A stretch of 64,000 nt of DNA, taken from Camillea tinctor. Lineage: Eukaryota; Ascomycota; Sordariomycetes; Xylariales; Xylariaceae. How positions within the stretch are numbered: position 1 is the first letter of the stretch; each line of letters opens with the position of its first letter. A program made the position numbers and the translations under genes. Under the pieces are notes generated by a model, which was not told the origin of the DNA, searched no databases, and was given only the letters and a program-made list of their open reading frames with translations. The DNA lies in assembly GCA_022578605.1 (NCBI GenBank), contig MU394118.1, positions 1-64,000 on the forward strand, given 5' to 3'. Below, in pieces: positions 49,096 to 60,182 of this stretch.

Positions 49096-50604
49096 ATGTC
49101 GAAGCGCACTGCTGAACCCGGTGCCGGGGATACGCCCCTCAAAGGAGGCGATCGTCCCGAACCCATGGACATCGACCAAGATAAGGAAATGGGAGAGTTT
49201 GAGGACGAATTCGAAGATGAGTTCGAGAGCGAAGACGAGATATTGGAGGCTGGTGTCGACGGTAGACCAGATGCTGAGCGCGAGGCAGAGGAACGAGCTG
49301 CTGGCGCCATGGACGTCGAGAACGGCACCTTCATTGTCGGCCGCAACAAGCTCGAGAATGGCCAGCACCTAGCCCCTGATCTAGGAACGTACGAGATGCT
49401 TCACAACCTCAGCACCCCCTGGCCGTGTCTGTCCTTTGATTTCGTCCGCGACGGCTTGGGCGATAAGCGCGAGAAGGTCTACCCTGCTACCATGTATACC
49501 GTCGCCGGTACTCAGGCCGAGAGTAGTCGCGCCAAGGAGAACCAGTTGATGGTAATGAAGTTCAGTGGTCTGAGTCGGAACCAGCGGGAAGACGAGTCGG
49601 ATGATGACGACGAAGACGATGACGATGGCGAGGATGCCGATCCTATTCTCGAATCCAAGTCCATCCCCCTGACCTCCACCACGAATCGCATCCGCGCCCA
49701 CCAGATCCCCTCACAAGATGCCTTCAAGCCCCCTACTACCCTAACTGCCACCATGACAGAGTCCTCCCACATATTTATCCACGACATCACCCCTCACCTC
49801 GAGTCCTTCGACAACCCCGGCACCGTCGTCACCCCCCAGCAGAACAAGCCCATCTCGACCATAAGGGCCCACAAGACGGAAGGATATGCTCTCGACTGGT
49901 CTCCCCTCGTGCCCAATGGAAAGCTCTTGACCGGTGATAACGACGGTTTGATCTACGCCACCACGCGCACCGACGGCGGTGGTTGGGTGACCGACACGAG
50001 GGCCTTCCAAGGCCACACCAGCAGCGTCGAAGACATCCAGTGGAGTCCGCAGGAGGTGTCCGTCTTCGCTTCCGCCTCGAGCGACGGCACCGTGCGCGTG
50101 TGGGACGTGCGAAGCAAGAGCCGGAAACCCGCCATCACCGTGCAGGTCAGCTCCACCGACGTGAACGTCATGTCCTGGTCGCGGCTCACCACGCATCTGC
50201 TCGCCACCGGCGCCGACGACGGCGTGTGGGGCGTGTGGGACCTGCGGCAGTGGAAGGGCGGCGCCGGCCAGAGCGCCGCCCCCTCCCCCATCGCGAGCTT
50301 CGCCTACCACAAGGAGCAGATCACCAGCATCGAGTGGCACCCCACCGACGACAGCATGGTGGCCGTCGCCGCCGGCGACCACAAGGTCACGCTGTGGGAC
50401 CTCTCCGTCGAGATAGACGACGAGGAGAGCAAGGACACCGCCGGCGTCAAGGACATGCCGCCCCAGCTCCTGTTCGAGCACATCTCGGAGCACGCGAAGG
50501 AGGTCCACTGGCACCCCCAGATCCCGGGCACGCTGGTGGCCACGGGCCAGGAGTTCAGCGTCTTTAGGCCTATACCTGTAGTCTACGGCATTCACGGAAA
50601 ATAA
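49096..50604 (+). CDS. rrb1: Ribosome assembly WD40 protein Rrb1/GRWD1
   Basis: A single exon of 502 residues. The N-terminus is acidic (MGEFEDEFEDEFESEDEI), then the conserved block GTYEMLHNLSTPWPCLSFDF, typical of the histone-H4-binding-like region of the RbAp/Rrb1 family, followed by a long acidic run (SDDDDEDDDDGEDAD). WD40 repeats follow: EGYALDWSPLVPNGKLLTGD, SSVEDIQWSPQEVSVFASAS with VRVWDVR, VNVMSWSRLTTHLLATGADD with VWDLRQW, and ITSIEWHPTDDSMVAVAAGD with VTLWDLS, ending in EVHWHPQIPGTLVATG. Rrb1 is the dedicated chaperone of ribosomal protein Rpl3 in early 60S assembly in the nucleus. After the usual FSVFR end, this protein carries about ten extra residues (PVVYGIHGK). Confidence 0.95.
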   Translation: MSKRTAEPGAGDTPLKGGDRPEPMDIDQDKEMGEFEDEFEDEFESEDEILEAGVDGRPDAEREAEERAAGAMDVENGTFIVGRNKLENGQHLAPDLGTYEMLHNLSTPWPCLSFDFVRDGLGDKREKVYPATMYTVAGTQAESSRAKENQLMVMKFSGLSRNQREDESDDDDEDDDDGEDADPILESKSIPLTSTTNRIRAHQIPSQDAFKPPTTLTATMTESSHIFIHDITPHLESFDNPGTVVTPQQNKPISTIRAHKTEGYALDWSPLVPNGKLLTGDNDGLIYATTRTDGGGWVTDTRAFQGHTSSVEDIQWSPQEVSVFASASSDGTVRVWDVRSKSRKPAITVQVSSTDVNVMSWSRLTTHLLATGADDGVWGVWDLRQWKGGAGQSAAPSPIASFAYHKEQITSIEWHPTDDSMVAVAAGDHKVTLWDLSVEIDDEESKDTAGVKDMPPQLLFEHISEHAKEVHWHPQIPGTLVATGQEFSVFRPIPVVYGIHGK

Positions 50605-50769
50605 AAGACTAAAACATAATTTGAGAATCTCTATACCCTAGCATTATTACGTCTTCCCCTACCCCTACTAGAATTGGCCAAGCCGCAACCAACGAATTGG
50701 CTATTACTTGGCGTATCTGCTAGTCCTGACCGTGGCAAATGGTGACCCTCGTAAAGGGGCGGGGCGGGG

Positions 50770-50770
<1 letters not shown>

Positions 50771-50824
<54 letters not shown>
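50771..50824. repeat. Uninterrupted run of 54 G
   Basis: A pure G tract, preceded by GGGGC units from 50756 and followed by broken G-rich sequence up to the gap at 50846. It could form G-quadruplexes, or could be a sequencing artefact, since its length is at the edge of a gap. Confidence 0.85.
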
Positions 50825-50825
<1 letters not shown>

Positions 50826-50845
50826 GGGGGGGCGGGTGGGGGGGG

Positions 50846-50855
50846 NNNNNNNNNN
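50846..50855. other. Assembly gap (10 N)
   Basis: Ten N bases right after the G-rich tract; the true distance is unknown. The right side continues with C-rich sequence. Confidence 0.99.
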
Positions 50856-50941
50856 CCACCCATCCCCCTTCCCTACCTCACCAATCGGGAATTACTTGTG
50901 GCAGCTCCTCGCCCGCTCCTTGCGAACTTGGGCACCTCCCA

Positions 50942-50966
50942 CCCCCCCCCCCCCCCCCCCCCCCCC
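50942..50966. repeat. Uninterrupted run of 25 C
   Basis: A pure C tract about 90 bases to the right of the gap, complementary to the G tract on the left. Confidence 0.9.
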
Positions 50967-51835
50967 ATAGGTATATCTTGGATCGTGGTGGGTCTGTACT
51001 CTATTCTATCCGGAACCGTGCATAGCTACTCTCTGGTACATACATGCTGATTGTACGTATATTGGATTGGGGGGTTTGATGGATATGATCATATCTGTTG
51101 CCTGTGCTCTCACATTAGCCAGGGGGAAATGTATGGTTACCCTAAGCGCTTTGAACAGGGGAGGGTATTATAGAAGAGGAGTATATATCTATGCGGTGGT
51201 ATGATGACAATGGCTACCTAGGGTCCGGAAAAAAAGAGAGAGAGAAAGGCAATTTTACTGTTAGAGCAAGCCTTTCTGTTTGCACGTATATTTGCTTGAC
51301 ATCTTACATCCATATAGCCCGTAGGATCCAAGTGAAAAAAAGACATGAATATAACGACCTAACCTAGAAACTCCGTCTTCTATCCTTAGGTAGAATTCCG
51401 ACCAATAGGAACAAGGCGCATACCCGAATAGGAAGTATGTACCTAACCCCTATGCCTATCCCTATACCTATCCCATCTCTGCGCCCTCGTCCTTTTTTCT
51501 TTATACTCTACCTCTCATAGACAGTATGCTTATCCATGATAAATAAAATGTAATCCATATTCGTTCGTCACAGAAAAGAGTTTCAAAATCGAAAATGGTT
51601 ATCAAAAAAAAGAAGTTAACTATATATATACTTAGAGTATGTATACTTGATGAAAAACAGTAATGATGTATCCTAGGGTTCTGGTGGTATCTTTTGCATT
51701 CCAAACAACTAAAAAAAAACGCCAAAGAGAACCCTGAAACTCCGTGAAAACCCAGGTTGTTGAGTAGGCATAAGGGGCAGGCTTCCTGCGGTTCAGTGTT
51801 GTTGCTGCTGCCCATATATACACACGTCCTTTTCG

Positions 51836-54800
51836 CTATGCATCTACCATCCGTCCGCATCTGCCACACAGCAGTCTCTGGCGACCGCTGACTTTCTTGG
51901 CCCTAAAATCGTGGCTACCGCACTTCGGGCACTCCATCTCCTCTTCATCTTCGCTCGCGGTGAATTCCGAACTCAGCTGGCTTGCATAAGACCCCGTGCG
52001 TATGGGCAAATACTGTGCTGGTGGTGCTAATCCGTTGATGTTCTCCTCGTCTACTTCGTGAGTGGGCCTCATTTGGACGGGGACGCTTCTCCGTCGGTTA
52101 GCTCTCTCCACATGGTCATCATCCTGTGTTTCCATCGTGTTCAGGCCTGTGCTTTTGCGCCGGTTCTTTTTTGCTGCGGCAGTGTTCGGTGCTAATAAAG
52201 AAGTGCTCTGAGGCCGAACATGTCCTAAAGCTGGACCTAGAGAGTGAGGTATAATGGGCCCGTTTCCGCGTGTCTGGCTCGTGTTGCGCCACTTGTTGAG
52301 ATTCCAAAACGAGTAGCTTGCACCGGCCGGGTCGAGACGTAGGTCCTCAGCATCATCATCGATTGAGCGATATGAAAAACTCGGGGTTGGTGGCACTGAT
52401 GCCTCACTACGTAGACCGGACTGATCATTTGTCCGGCTAGTTAGAATACTTGATGTAGGACTTGTCGGGTAGACTGGTGGTGGTGTGTTTGTGTATGGCT
52501 TCCGCCTCGCCTCAGAGGCAGGGTTTGCTATGGGAGTCCGTGCTGCTTTAATCGGAGACAATGATCTCTCACTGCGTGCAGGCGTCGAGGTGGTCATAGA
52601 GACAGGTCTACCAGGAGTTCCTTCGACTCCGTGGCGCCAGGTATTTATCCTGTCCGAGTTGATCTGTGGAGGTTGGGTCAATGAACCGCGCCGTGAATGA
52701 GGGTCCCGACTACTAGCGCTCGTGCGTGTGAGGATACTGCCGGTCCGACCAATCAAACCGTCTCTTCCGATTCTCTTCGAGAACGTGGAGCCGGTCTCCC
52801 AACTCTCGTGGCGACGCTTGGAAAAGGCGCAGTCCTGGCGGAATACCTTGATAATACCAGCATGATCCGTAGTCACGATAATATTTCCGTCATTGTGAGC
52901 AGAACGTGCGATAAAGGCAGGCGATTCGTCCGGTTTTTTGATCTTGGCTGAATATTCCGACTGGTCATCTCGCTCTTCTTTGCTCAATAGGGTTACTGGT
53001 GGGGGGTTGCAGAGCGTGAAAATAGGGTCATTAGAAGCTTGGAGAAACTGCCGCGTCTTCGTTGGCGCGAAGACAGCCGCTGTTACGACGTCCGAATGAG
53101 CTTCAAAATATTCAAACGGCTTCTTCTCTTTCTCTGAGCTGAGTGACCCTGTTGACCAGACGAACGCCTGCCTATCTTCGCTGCCGCAAATGATGTAGTT
53201 TCCATCGTCACTGAAGCTGGCCCTGATCTGGTTGCACGAGTTTTCGTGGCCCTTGAGCTTTACTTCAAGAGTTTTATCGTTGAGGTCATATACGCGGATT
53301 CGTGAGTCGTTCGACGTGACGAGAACTTTGACTGAGCCATCTGCTGCTTCTGGAGGGAACCTCGTGGTCTGAATGCCGGTGATCTTACTTCCCTTCGCAT
53401 TCTTGCCACGCGAGGATCGCACATGAATCTGTGTTTGATACTTGAGTCCCTCAGTCTCATAAAACATACATAAGCCATTTAGACAACCGGCAATCGCAGT
53501 CTTCCCATCAGGGGAGAAGGCAACGGCCGTGATAAGATCAGACAGCTGACTCGAATAAGCGACAGCCTTGTCTGGGATACTCCACAACCGGAGTGTAGAA
53601 TCGAGAGACCCTGCTAGGAAAAAGCGGTCGTCCGTCGGGTGGAAGGCGATAGAAGTGACAAAATCCTTATGCTTAAATGTGCATAGACACTCTGGCCTAC
53701 TTATGTGCCACAGTCGAACGGTCTTGTCCATTGATGAGGATAGAAGGAAGTTGTTCTTGCTCCAGCTGAGATCAAGAATATCTCCTGAATGGCCTATAAA
53801 CTCCCTGACCGGCTCCGTGCGGAAAACAGGTGCGCTCAGGCGCTCTTCATGAGTATGAGCTGCGCTCTCCTCTTCGTACGCTTTCCTGTCCTCTTGCGTG
53901 GCGATGACAGCCCATATGCGCACCACGCGGTCGCGGCCTCCGACAGCCAAGTATCTGCCGTCATTGCTAAACTCGATGGCCCAGATGGGGCCCCCTGAGG
54001 TGGAATCCTTCTTCCCCAATCCCTGGATTACGAGACCACCGTTTAACAAAGGCTCCTGGTTGCCCTGTGGCAATGGCCGAGTACCGACTAGCTGCTGGGC
54101 AAGGAACATACGATCGAATTCGCGGAACTTTTTGTTATGGCTTCTGACCCGTATGTATCGTGGAGGCTCCTTGTGATGTGGGATGTAACCGCCTGCCCCG
54201 ACCGTGGAGGAAAATGCAACTGCATTGGCGCCCTCGGTCCTCTGGAGACTGACCTCAGATTCGTTATCGAAGAAATCATCACCCTTCTTTTTGCCGCCGA
54301 TCATGCTCAGGCGGCTCAGGAACGAGCCTCCTTTTCTATTGCGCAGAAACAGATCAGTACAATGTACTTGTTATACGAACTGAAATAAACCCTGTGCATG
54401 TTTGAACAACGGAAGTACGTACTTCTTATCTTTGGGTGGATCAAGTTGGGAGGTGGAAGACTTCGCGATGAGGTCGGAGCTTTGGCGAGGCAATGCTTCA
54501 TTGGCAGGACTTTCCGGCCGCGTTGGGTTGAGGAATCGAGCAGCAATGGAACGGTCCGTATTTGTTCTCACGAATATATGCTAGGGTGTATAGAGGAGGA
54601 GTCAGGCCACACCCGGAGCGAAGAGTTCGAGGGTGAGGAGATAGGGAGATGAGAGATTGGGGATATAAGACATACATGAGACAATGGATCAATGGCAGTA
54701 GGAGGGGTCACCGGCGATCCAGTTCGTGCGGCGGTTTTGGCGTCTTTTGTTTCCTTTCCATCTTTTCCTGCTGTGTCTTTGCGCGTGAGCTTTGCGAGAC

Positions 54801-55175
54801 CCTTTTTGCCCGTAGCCGTGGCTGTGGGTTGCAGAATACTGGTGCCTGGCAGGGTCTCTTGTCAGCATACAGCTAAGTGGAATAGAGACTCTCGTGGGAT
54901 CGTATATGTCTTGGGTTAAGTGGAGCGAGGATTGGCTTGGCTTGGCTTCAATTATACAAGTTATACGTAATTTGGATACCGACCCAATGAAGAAAAAAGA
55001 AAAGAAAAAAACAAAGCTACATACCAAATCCATCAGAAGGAGTGGGCGAAGGTGGCGTGGGCGAATCCAGGGAATCCGGGCTCGTGAGACTTGGGTTGGT
55101 GTAAGCCGCAATCGAGTCTCTCGAGCGTGGATGCGCCCCTTCATTGACCTGCGTGGCCATCCCAGAGGCCGACAT
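51836..55175 (-). CDS. WDR44/Dgr2-like WD40 protein with C-terminal zinc ribbon
   Basis: Four exons, 55175-55025, 54857-54676, 54580-54423 and 54335-51836, give 996 residues. Exon 1 starts MSASGMATQVNEG; exons 1-3 code a Ser/Thr/Lys-rich region. The GTACGT donor at 54422 joins in frame to GGSFLSRLSMIGGKKKG. WD40 repeats run from about residue 280 to 665 (IWAIEFSNDGRYLAVGGRD, ILDLSWSKNNFLLSSSMDKT, VTSIAFHPTDDRFFLAGSLD, ITAVAFSPDGKTAIAGC). A long Ser/Pro/Arg-rich disordered part follows, and the last 31 residues form a zinc ribbon with C966, C969, C987, C990. The body resembles human WDR44 (a Rab11 effector) and yeast Dgr2/YMR102C; function in this fungus is inferred at best. The exon 2 acceptor is uncertain: the alternative 12 bases further in (54845) also keeps frame. 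Confidence 0.85.
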
Positions 55176-55182
55176 GTTCCAT
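55141..55182 (-). promoter_or_regulatory. Upstream ORF overlapping the WD40 gene start
   Basis: An ATG at 55182, with A at -3 and G at +4, opens a 13-codon frame out of phase with the main frame and ends at 55141, inside the coding exon. If the transcript includes it, it would compete with the main start at 55175, or initiation would pass to the in-frame Met6. Confidence 0.5.
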
Positions 55183-56669
55183 TATCCTCTCCTCAAGATA
55201 CAATTTAAGGGCGAATAAGAATAGGGGATATTGATCGGACAATGAGGTGTCCAGAGCTTTTTAAGCACCTTTATAAGATACGTGGAAAAGAAAGAAAAAA
55301 GCCTATGCGGATTTGGGTGCGGAGAATGCGGGATTGAGGGAATCGTGGGATATTAATCAGTTGGTCTGGCAGGTAATGTGGTTAGGATCGTGAGGTTGTT
55401 TTCGTGGTGTTCGACAGATATTTGGTTCTACTGTCTCAAGGCCAACGGGATCAATTACAATGGTATCGGCCTGGGTTTCTAGGATGGATTGCGATGATCG
55501 AGTTGATGATGACGGTTGTGAAAGAAGAGGGAAATAGAACGAAGGAAGAAGAAGAAAAAGAAAAAAGAAAGAAAAAAGGAAGGAATACGGCGCAGTATCA
55601 CAATGAGTTAGGTTAGGATAGTAATGAATAATGTTACATTATGTTTACAAGCTAGAGAGTGGTCAATATAAGAGGATCGCGACGATGATAGAGTGGTGCA
55701 ACGGAGATATTGTCGAAAGATGAAAAAAGGTAAAGGAAATCCGATGATCGACCAGTTTGCGATCACTTTTGGCCGATGCAAGTAAACGTCAACAGCCGTC
55801 AACGCACGGTGCTGCCCCACTACTTACCTGGGTAGTACATACCTAACCTAATAATTAATCAGTGGAATGGATTGGGATTGGGTCTAACCTAGTACAGTCT
55901 ATAGATCAGCAAATACACCGTACGATTGAGACAAATGACGTTGTTCGCATGCCGATCGAGTTAGACCAGTAGGCAGTCTAGGTAGGTACCTTGTAGAAAA
56001 ACAAGCTGCCACTGCATCTGTACAATACGCGCATTTAGCTGTACATATTACACCGGACAAGTACAACATAAAGCTCAATATAGTTCGTATACAAAATACC
56101 TGCTTAACCTAACTTAACCTAACTTCCGAATCTAACTTAGAACATTGTGTCCCTAGGTAAAAAAATATTGCGGTGGCTGGGTTAGGTGAGTAAAGTAGTA
56201 GTCCACATTACGAATAACCTTTTCCTTAAACATGGGTAACCATGATGGTAATGGTGATGGTAATGATGATGATGGATTACATCCCCAGGTATGATAATAA
56301 TAAGTAATGACGATGGTGATGATGAAGCGATCTACATGCCAATGCGCCGGGATTGGGTACTGCTAACCCAGAGCCCAGATCCCACCCCCTTTCTCCCCCA
56401 CCGATGCATGAGGTGTGGGCGATAGACAACAGGGCATGGGATCCATCTAGAAAAGAAAGATTCGGGCTTCGGGCTGTTAAGTATCACCTAAATGCGAAAA
56501 AAAAAAGATAAGTGATCTCTTGCCGGTACTGGAATAATGTTGATATTGATATTGATATTGGAATCTCTTTTGCTAGCTCCCATTATATGACCTTGCTTTT
56601 AGATATCTTGATAAAATTGACCACTTAAAAAAGAAAAAAGAAAAAAAAGAAGAAAGAAAACCGATCCAT
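55176..56669. other. Intergenic region
   Basis: No gene is visible in these 1.5 kb between the WD40 gene start and the end of dom34, both on the minus strand. It holds A/G-rich tracts near 55540-55590, TTAACCTAAC repeats near 56105-56130 and GATGGT/GATGAT repeats near 56240-56330. Confidence 0.5.
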
Positions 56670-57931
56670 TCATATTATCATATTCTCCTCTCCAACTTGC
56701 GCATCATGTGTTTCCTCCTCATCGTCCAGGTCTAAAATGGGGTATGTCAGGAGCGCAGCAATCCCGCCAAGCGCATCTAACCGCTGTCCGCTCTCGTGGT
56801 CGCTACTCAGTATCCTGGCCTCTCCCCCGTCCTCCTTGACCCTATCCACCATGGCGACATATCTCTTGCGCGTCGCGATATCCTGACTCCGGAACAACGA
56901 GTTATTGATGAGCAGCACGCCGCCTCCCCGCCCCACCGCGCCCTCCCGCACCGCCTTCTCGACCGGCCCCACGCCGTACCAGGCGCGCCCGTCGTCCTTG
57001 CGCAGCCGCTCGAAGAAGTCGTCCATGAACCGCGTCTCCTTGGAGAACTTCATGTCCTTCATCGTGGCCAAGACCTCGGGGCTCTTCAGGATCTCGTTGA
57101 GGCTGTGGAGGTGCCCCGAGCTCGAGTGCACCACCGTGGCCTCCTTGGCCATGGCCAGCATCGTCTTGTCCCCCCTCCGCATGCCCTCGTCCGAGATGTA
57201 TTTCTTAAAATCCCCGGCTACGAACCCCGGGCTCGCGAGGAGGAGGGGCCGGGGCAAGGCGAAATCTATGCTGCGGATCAGCGTCGAGAGGGTCTTTTCG
57301 AAGAAGCGGCGCATGCCCGAGTCCTGGTCCGAGCTGGCCGAGCGCTTCTTGGGGATGGTGCTCTCTACCCTCTGCTTGAGGATGGTGCGGTACTCGGTAA
57401 TCAGGCAGATGTTGGAGATGCCCTCCTGCATGACCACGGCGGCGACAGCACCCTCCTTGTCCTGCTTAAGGGCATCGGAGAGGGTCTCCCGAGCGACCGA
57501 ATCCCAGCCGTACTTCTTCCATAGGGTAAAGGGGCGGTTGAGCTCGAGATCGAGGGTATGGTACTGGCCCAGGTTGACGAAGCTGTTCTCGACGATGACG
57601 GTACCGGAGACGTGGAGCTGCGATGAGCCGGGGTCGAAGAAGGTGGAGGTGACTCGGATGGTCAGGTTAGTGTGCACGCGCTCAGACGTGGTGCTACCCG
57701 TCTTGGATTCGTTGACGACTTTGCGGATGGCATGGGCTTTGATAACGTCTTCAGGTCCGATCAGGTTGTTTGCATGCCACTGCAGGGTAAGAGGAGAAGA
57801 GGAATTAGTAACTGCACACCAGAATCGCTGATTTGACTTACCATGTCTTCTGGATCGACGGGAAGCAGTGTCACGCTTCCTTCGCCAATTTCCTCCAGGC
57901 GTTGGGAGGATTTCGACCCAACTAGCTGCAT
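56670..57931 (-). CDS. dom34: Ribosome rescue factor Dom34/Pelota
   Basis: Two exons, 57931-57842 and 57779-56670, give 399 residues. The 62-base intron (GTAAGT to CTGCAG) joins DPEDM to WHANNLIGPEDVIKAHAIRK, the conserved Pelota N-terminal junction. The N-terminal domain continues with VHTNLTIRVTSTFFDPGSSQL and LGQYHTLDLELNRPFTLWKK. The middle eRF1-like domain shows VAAVVMQEGISNICLIT and RPLLLASPGFVAGDF; no GGQ motif is seen, as expected for Pelota. The C-terminal domain (YGVGPVEKAVREGAVGRGGG) is followed by an acidic tail (DLDDEEE). Dom34 with Hbs1 dissociates stalled ribosomes in no-go and non-stop decay. The start is the first ATG of exon 1. It faces the aldo-keto reductase gene across a 982-base divergent region. 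Confidence 0.95.
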
Positions 57932-58913
57932 GACTGCGCCGTATTACAAATACAAAGGTAGGTACAGTTTTAATGAAAAATGGAAATTTTGTTGAGATAT
58001 CTGTAGCTCGTTTAGATTAGCTCAAAGCACGCTTGAATATAGGTATGTATTGTACGGCGTGGGAGTTTGACGTCATTGTAGTGCTGCTTTATTGAGATTT
58101 TGAAATGGATATGAGTGGAGTGAAATGTAGTGTGCTTACTAAGGTGGGATGAAGTGTAGGCCAATATATAGGTACTTATATTACCAGACCTTAGGTAATA
58201 ATTTCTTAATACTGGAAAAACCAATCGAAGCTTGAGGAGGTTAAAGAGGCAGGTACTGGTCAGTGGTCAAAGAGGTGGGAAGGAAAGATCGAATAACTAG
58301 CTCAATGCCCCGCATCGCATCAACCCCACTGCCCCGCGTAATACGTTTATAGTGATAATCTTTGATTCCTAAGATTCAGTACGTACTACGTACAACGCCG
58401 AACCTTGTCGTTTACTTACGTGGTACATTCATCATGTGATACCAACATTGGAATTATACTTGGAATTATACTGGAATCTATACTCCCTAATCGGGATTGG
58501 CCCGATATATATCGAACTGTATAGACCGTATACTCTCCACACACACACACGCACACACATAGACACACATAGACACACCAAATTATGCAATATATCTGAT
58601 CGCACTTATACCCTCTCATATCATCTCATAAGACTTGTAAGAATCATTAGTGTATTCCGGTCCCCAGACTTACATATGATACCTACCTAGACTTACCTAC
58701 ATCCCACATACATATCGGACTTAGGCACCAAGTCAGGATTTAGCTATCGCTCTTTAACATGTTAATGCCGAATTCTTTGTCTCTCCTCTTTTCATTACGT
58801 GCTGATGTAGTATGTATTACTACGACTATTTAGGGTAGAGGGGATGGTCTACTAAGAGTAACGCTATCCTTCCTCCCCCAGCTCCCACATAGTACATACT
58901 ATTTAGTACTGCC
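57932..58913. promoter_or_regulatory. Shared divergent promoter region of dom34 and the aldo-keto reductase
   Basis: No gene is visible. An imperfect CACACA/GACACA microsatellite lies at 58538-58577. The right end has C/T-rich tracts before the ATG at 58914. No defined binding site was recognised. Confidence 0.45.
58538..58577. repeat. Imperfect (CA)n with CATAGA interruptions
   Basis: A CA-rich microsatellite broken by CGCACA and two CATAGA units. Confidence 0.85.
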
Positions 58914-60182
58914 ATGAGCACCACTTCTCTCCTCCCAAGATCTCTCCGACTTTTCCGTTTACAAACCCTTAAAAACCCTCACTCGCTCTTCAACTCCAAA
59001 CCCCATTTTGTGCCAAAAGACAGGAGTCATCACAGTAGGTGAGTATGTAAACTGATCAGATCCCACATATATATTCTCTTTCACTCACTGAACTCCACTT
59101 CTTTCTTGCTAACTGTTTCTGTGCTATCTTTATTTATAGAACCATGGCTACTTTTACTATCAAATCTGCCACAAAGCTTAACAGCGGTTATGAGATACCG
59201 CTTCTAGGCTTTGGAGTAAGTTCGAGCACTATCCCTAAATTCTAATATATACGCAATGAGGGCTTGGCTAACTAATTCTTGCTATAGTTATGGCAAACGT
59301 GAGTTTATTGTGGTCGGCTTGTGACCTTATTACCTCCTAAATACCTATATCATGATCAAGTAGTCATACCAGCTAACGCAAACCCCTTCTAGCCCTGTCG
59401 AAGAAGCTCAGAGATGTTGTTTTGAGGCCCTAAACGCTGGTTATCGCCACCTTGACTCTGCAGTGGCGTACCGCAACGAAGCTGGGGCCGGTGCCGCTAT
59501 GCGACAGAGCAAGCTGCCTCGTTCCGAGATATTCTACACCACAAAGATCCCCAAGTGCACAGACTATGAGGGTACTAAGGCCCAGGTTGACACCTGTCTC
59601 AAGACGGCAGGCCTCGACTACATCGACCTCATCCTCCTCCATTCACCCTACGGTGGTTCAGCTGCCCGCAAGGGCTCCTGGAAGGCCCTGGTGGAGGCCG
59701 TGGAAGAGGGAAAGGTCCGCTCCATCGGCGTCAGTAACTATGGAGTTCATCACCTGGACGAGCTGGAGAAGCACATCGCCGAGCTCGAAGCGGAGAGAGG
59801 TGGCAAGGGCAAAGGTGGCATCATCTCTGTCGGCCAGTGGGAGATCCACCCATGGTGTGCTCGCACTGACATCGTCGACTGGTGCAACAAGCGCAACATC
59901 GCAGTCGAGGCCTACTCACCTCTCGTGCGCGGCGAGCGCTGGGGCGAGTCCACCCTGGTGACGCTCGCGGAGAAGTACAAGAAGACCCAGGCTCAGATCC
60001 TGCTCCGATGGAGCTTGCAGAAGGGTTTGGTGCCGCTGCCCAAGAGCGTCACGTCTTCCCGCATCGTGGAGAACGCCAACCTGTTCGACTTCGAACTGAC
60101 CAAGGAGGAGGTGGCGCAGCTCGAGACCACTGAATACGCTCCTGTATGCTGGGACCCGGTGAAGAGTGGTATAGACAACTAA
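58914..60182 (+). CDS. Aldo-keto reductase with possible mitochondrial leader
   Basis: Four exons, 58914-59038, 59140-59215, 59288-59298 and 59393-60182, give 333 residues; the inner ATG at 59144 gives 290. The catalytic tetrad (short-form numbering) is D49 and Y54 in HLDSAVAYRNE, K79 in TTKIP and H111 in LLHSPYG. Family blocks are LGFGLWQTP, RSIGVSNYG, QWEIHPW, the QILLRWSLQKGLVPLPKS cofactor segment and SRIVENANLFDFEL, which together favour NADPH-dependent carbonyl or xylose-reductase-like enzymes. Exon 3 is 11 bases, coding LWQ plus two bases. The extra 43 residues from exon 1 stay in frame through the first intron, are rich in Arg/Ser/Leu (PRSLRLFRLQTLKN) and lack acidic residues until position 36, as in mitochondrial presequences. 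The substrate is unknown. Confidence 0.92.
59288..59298 (+). other. 11-base micro-exon of the aldo-keto reductase
   Basis: The exon lies between GCTATAG and GTGAGT and codes Leu-Trp-Gln plus two bases of Thr, joining LGFG to TPVEEAQ exactly as the aldo-keto reductase family requires. Confidence 0.88.

Larger units (their letters stand above)
50605..51835. other. Intergenic region between convergent genes with homopolymers and a gap
   Basis: rrb1 (plus) and the WD40/zinc-ribbon gene (minus) converge here. Apart from the G and C runs and the N gap listed separately, no feature is visible. The part near 51500-51835 is the probable 3' region of the minus-strand gene. Confidence 0.5.

Noticed and set aside
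49741..50595. 284-codon minus-strand frame antisense to rrb1
   Set aside because: Its repeats of Asp/Gly/Val/His mirror the WD40 repeats on the other strand; no independent start context or motif.
50708..51050. Plus-strand frames through the poly-G and N gap
   Set aside because: The frames consist of poly-Gly, unknown residues and poly-Pro made by homopolymers and the gap; not coding.
56101..56135. TTAACCTAAC repeats resembling telomeric sequence
   Set aside because: The unit is not TTAGGG/CCCTAA, there are only a few irregular copies, and the place is internal between two housekeeping genes.
56796..57831. Two long plus-strand frames over dom34
   Set aside because: Antisense to a clear Pelota gene; no recognisable domain.
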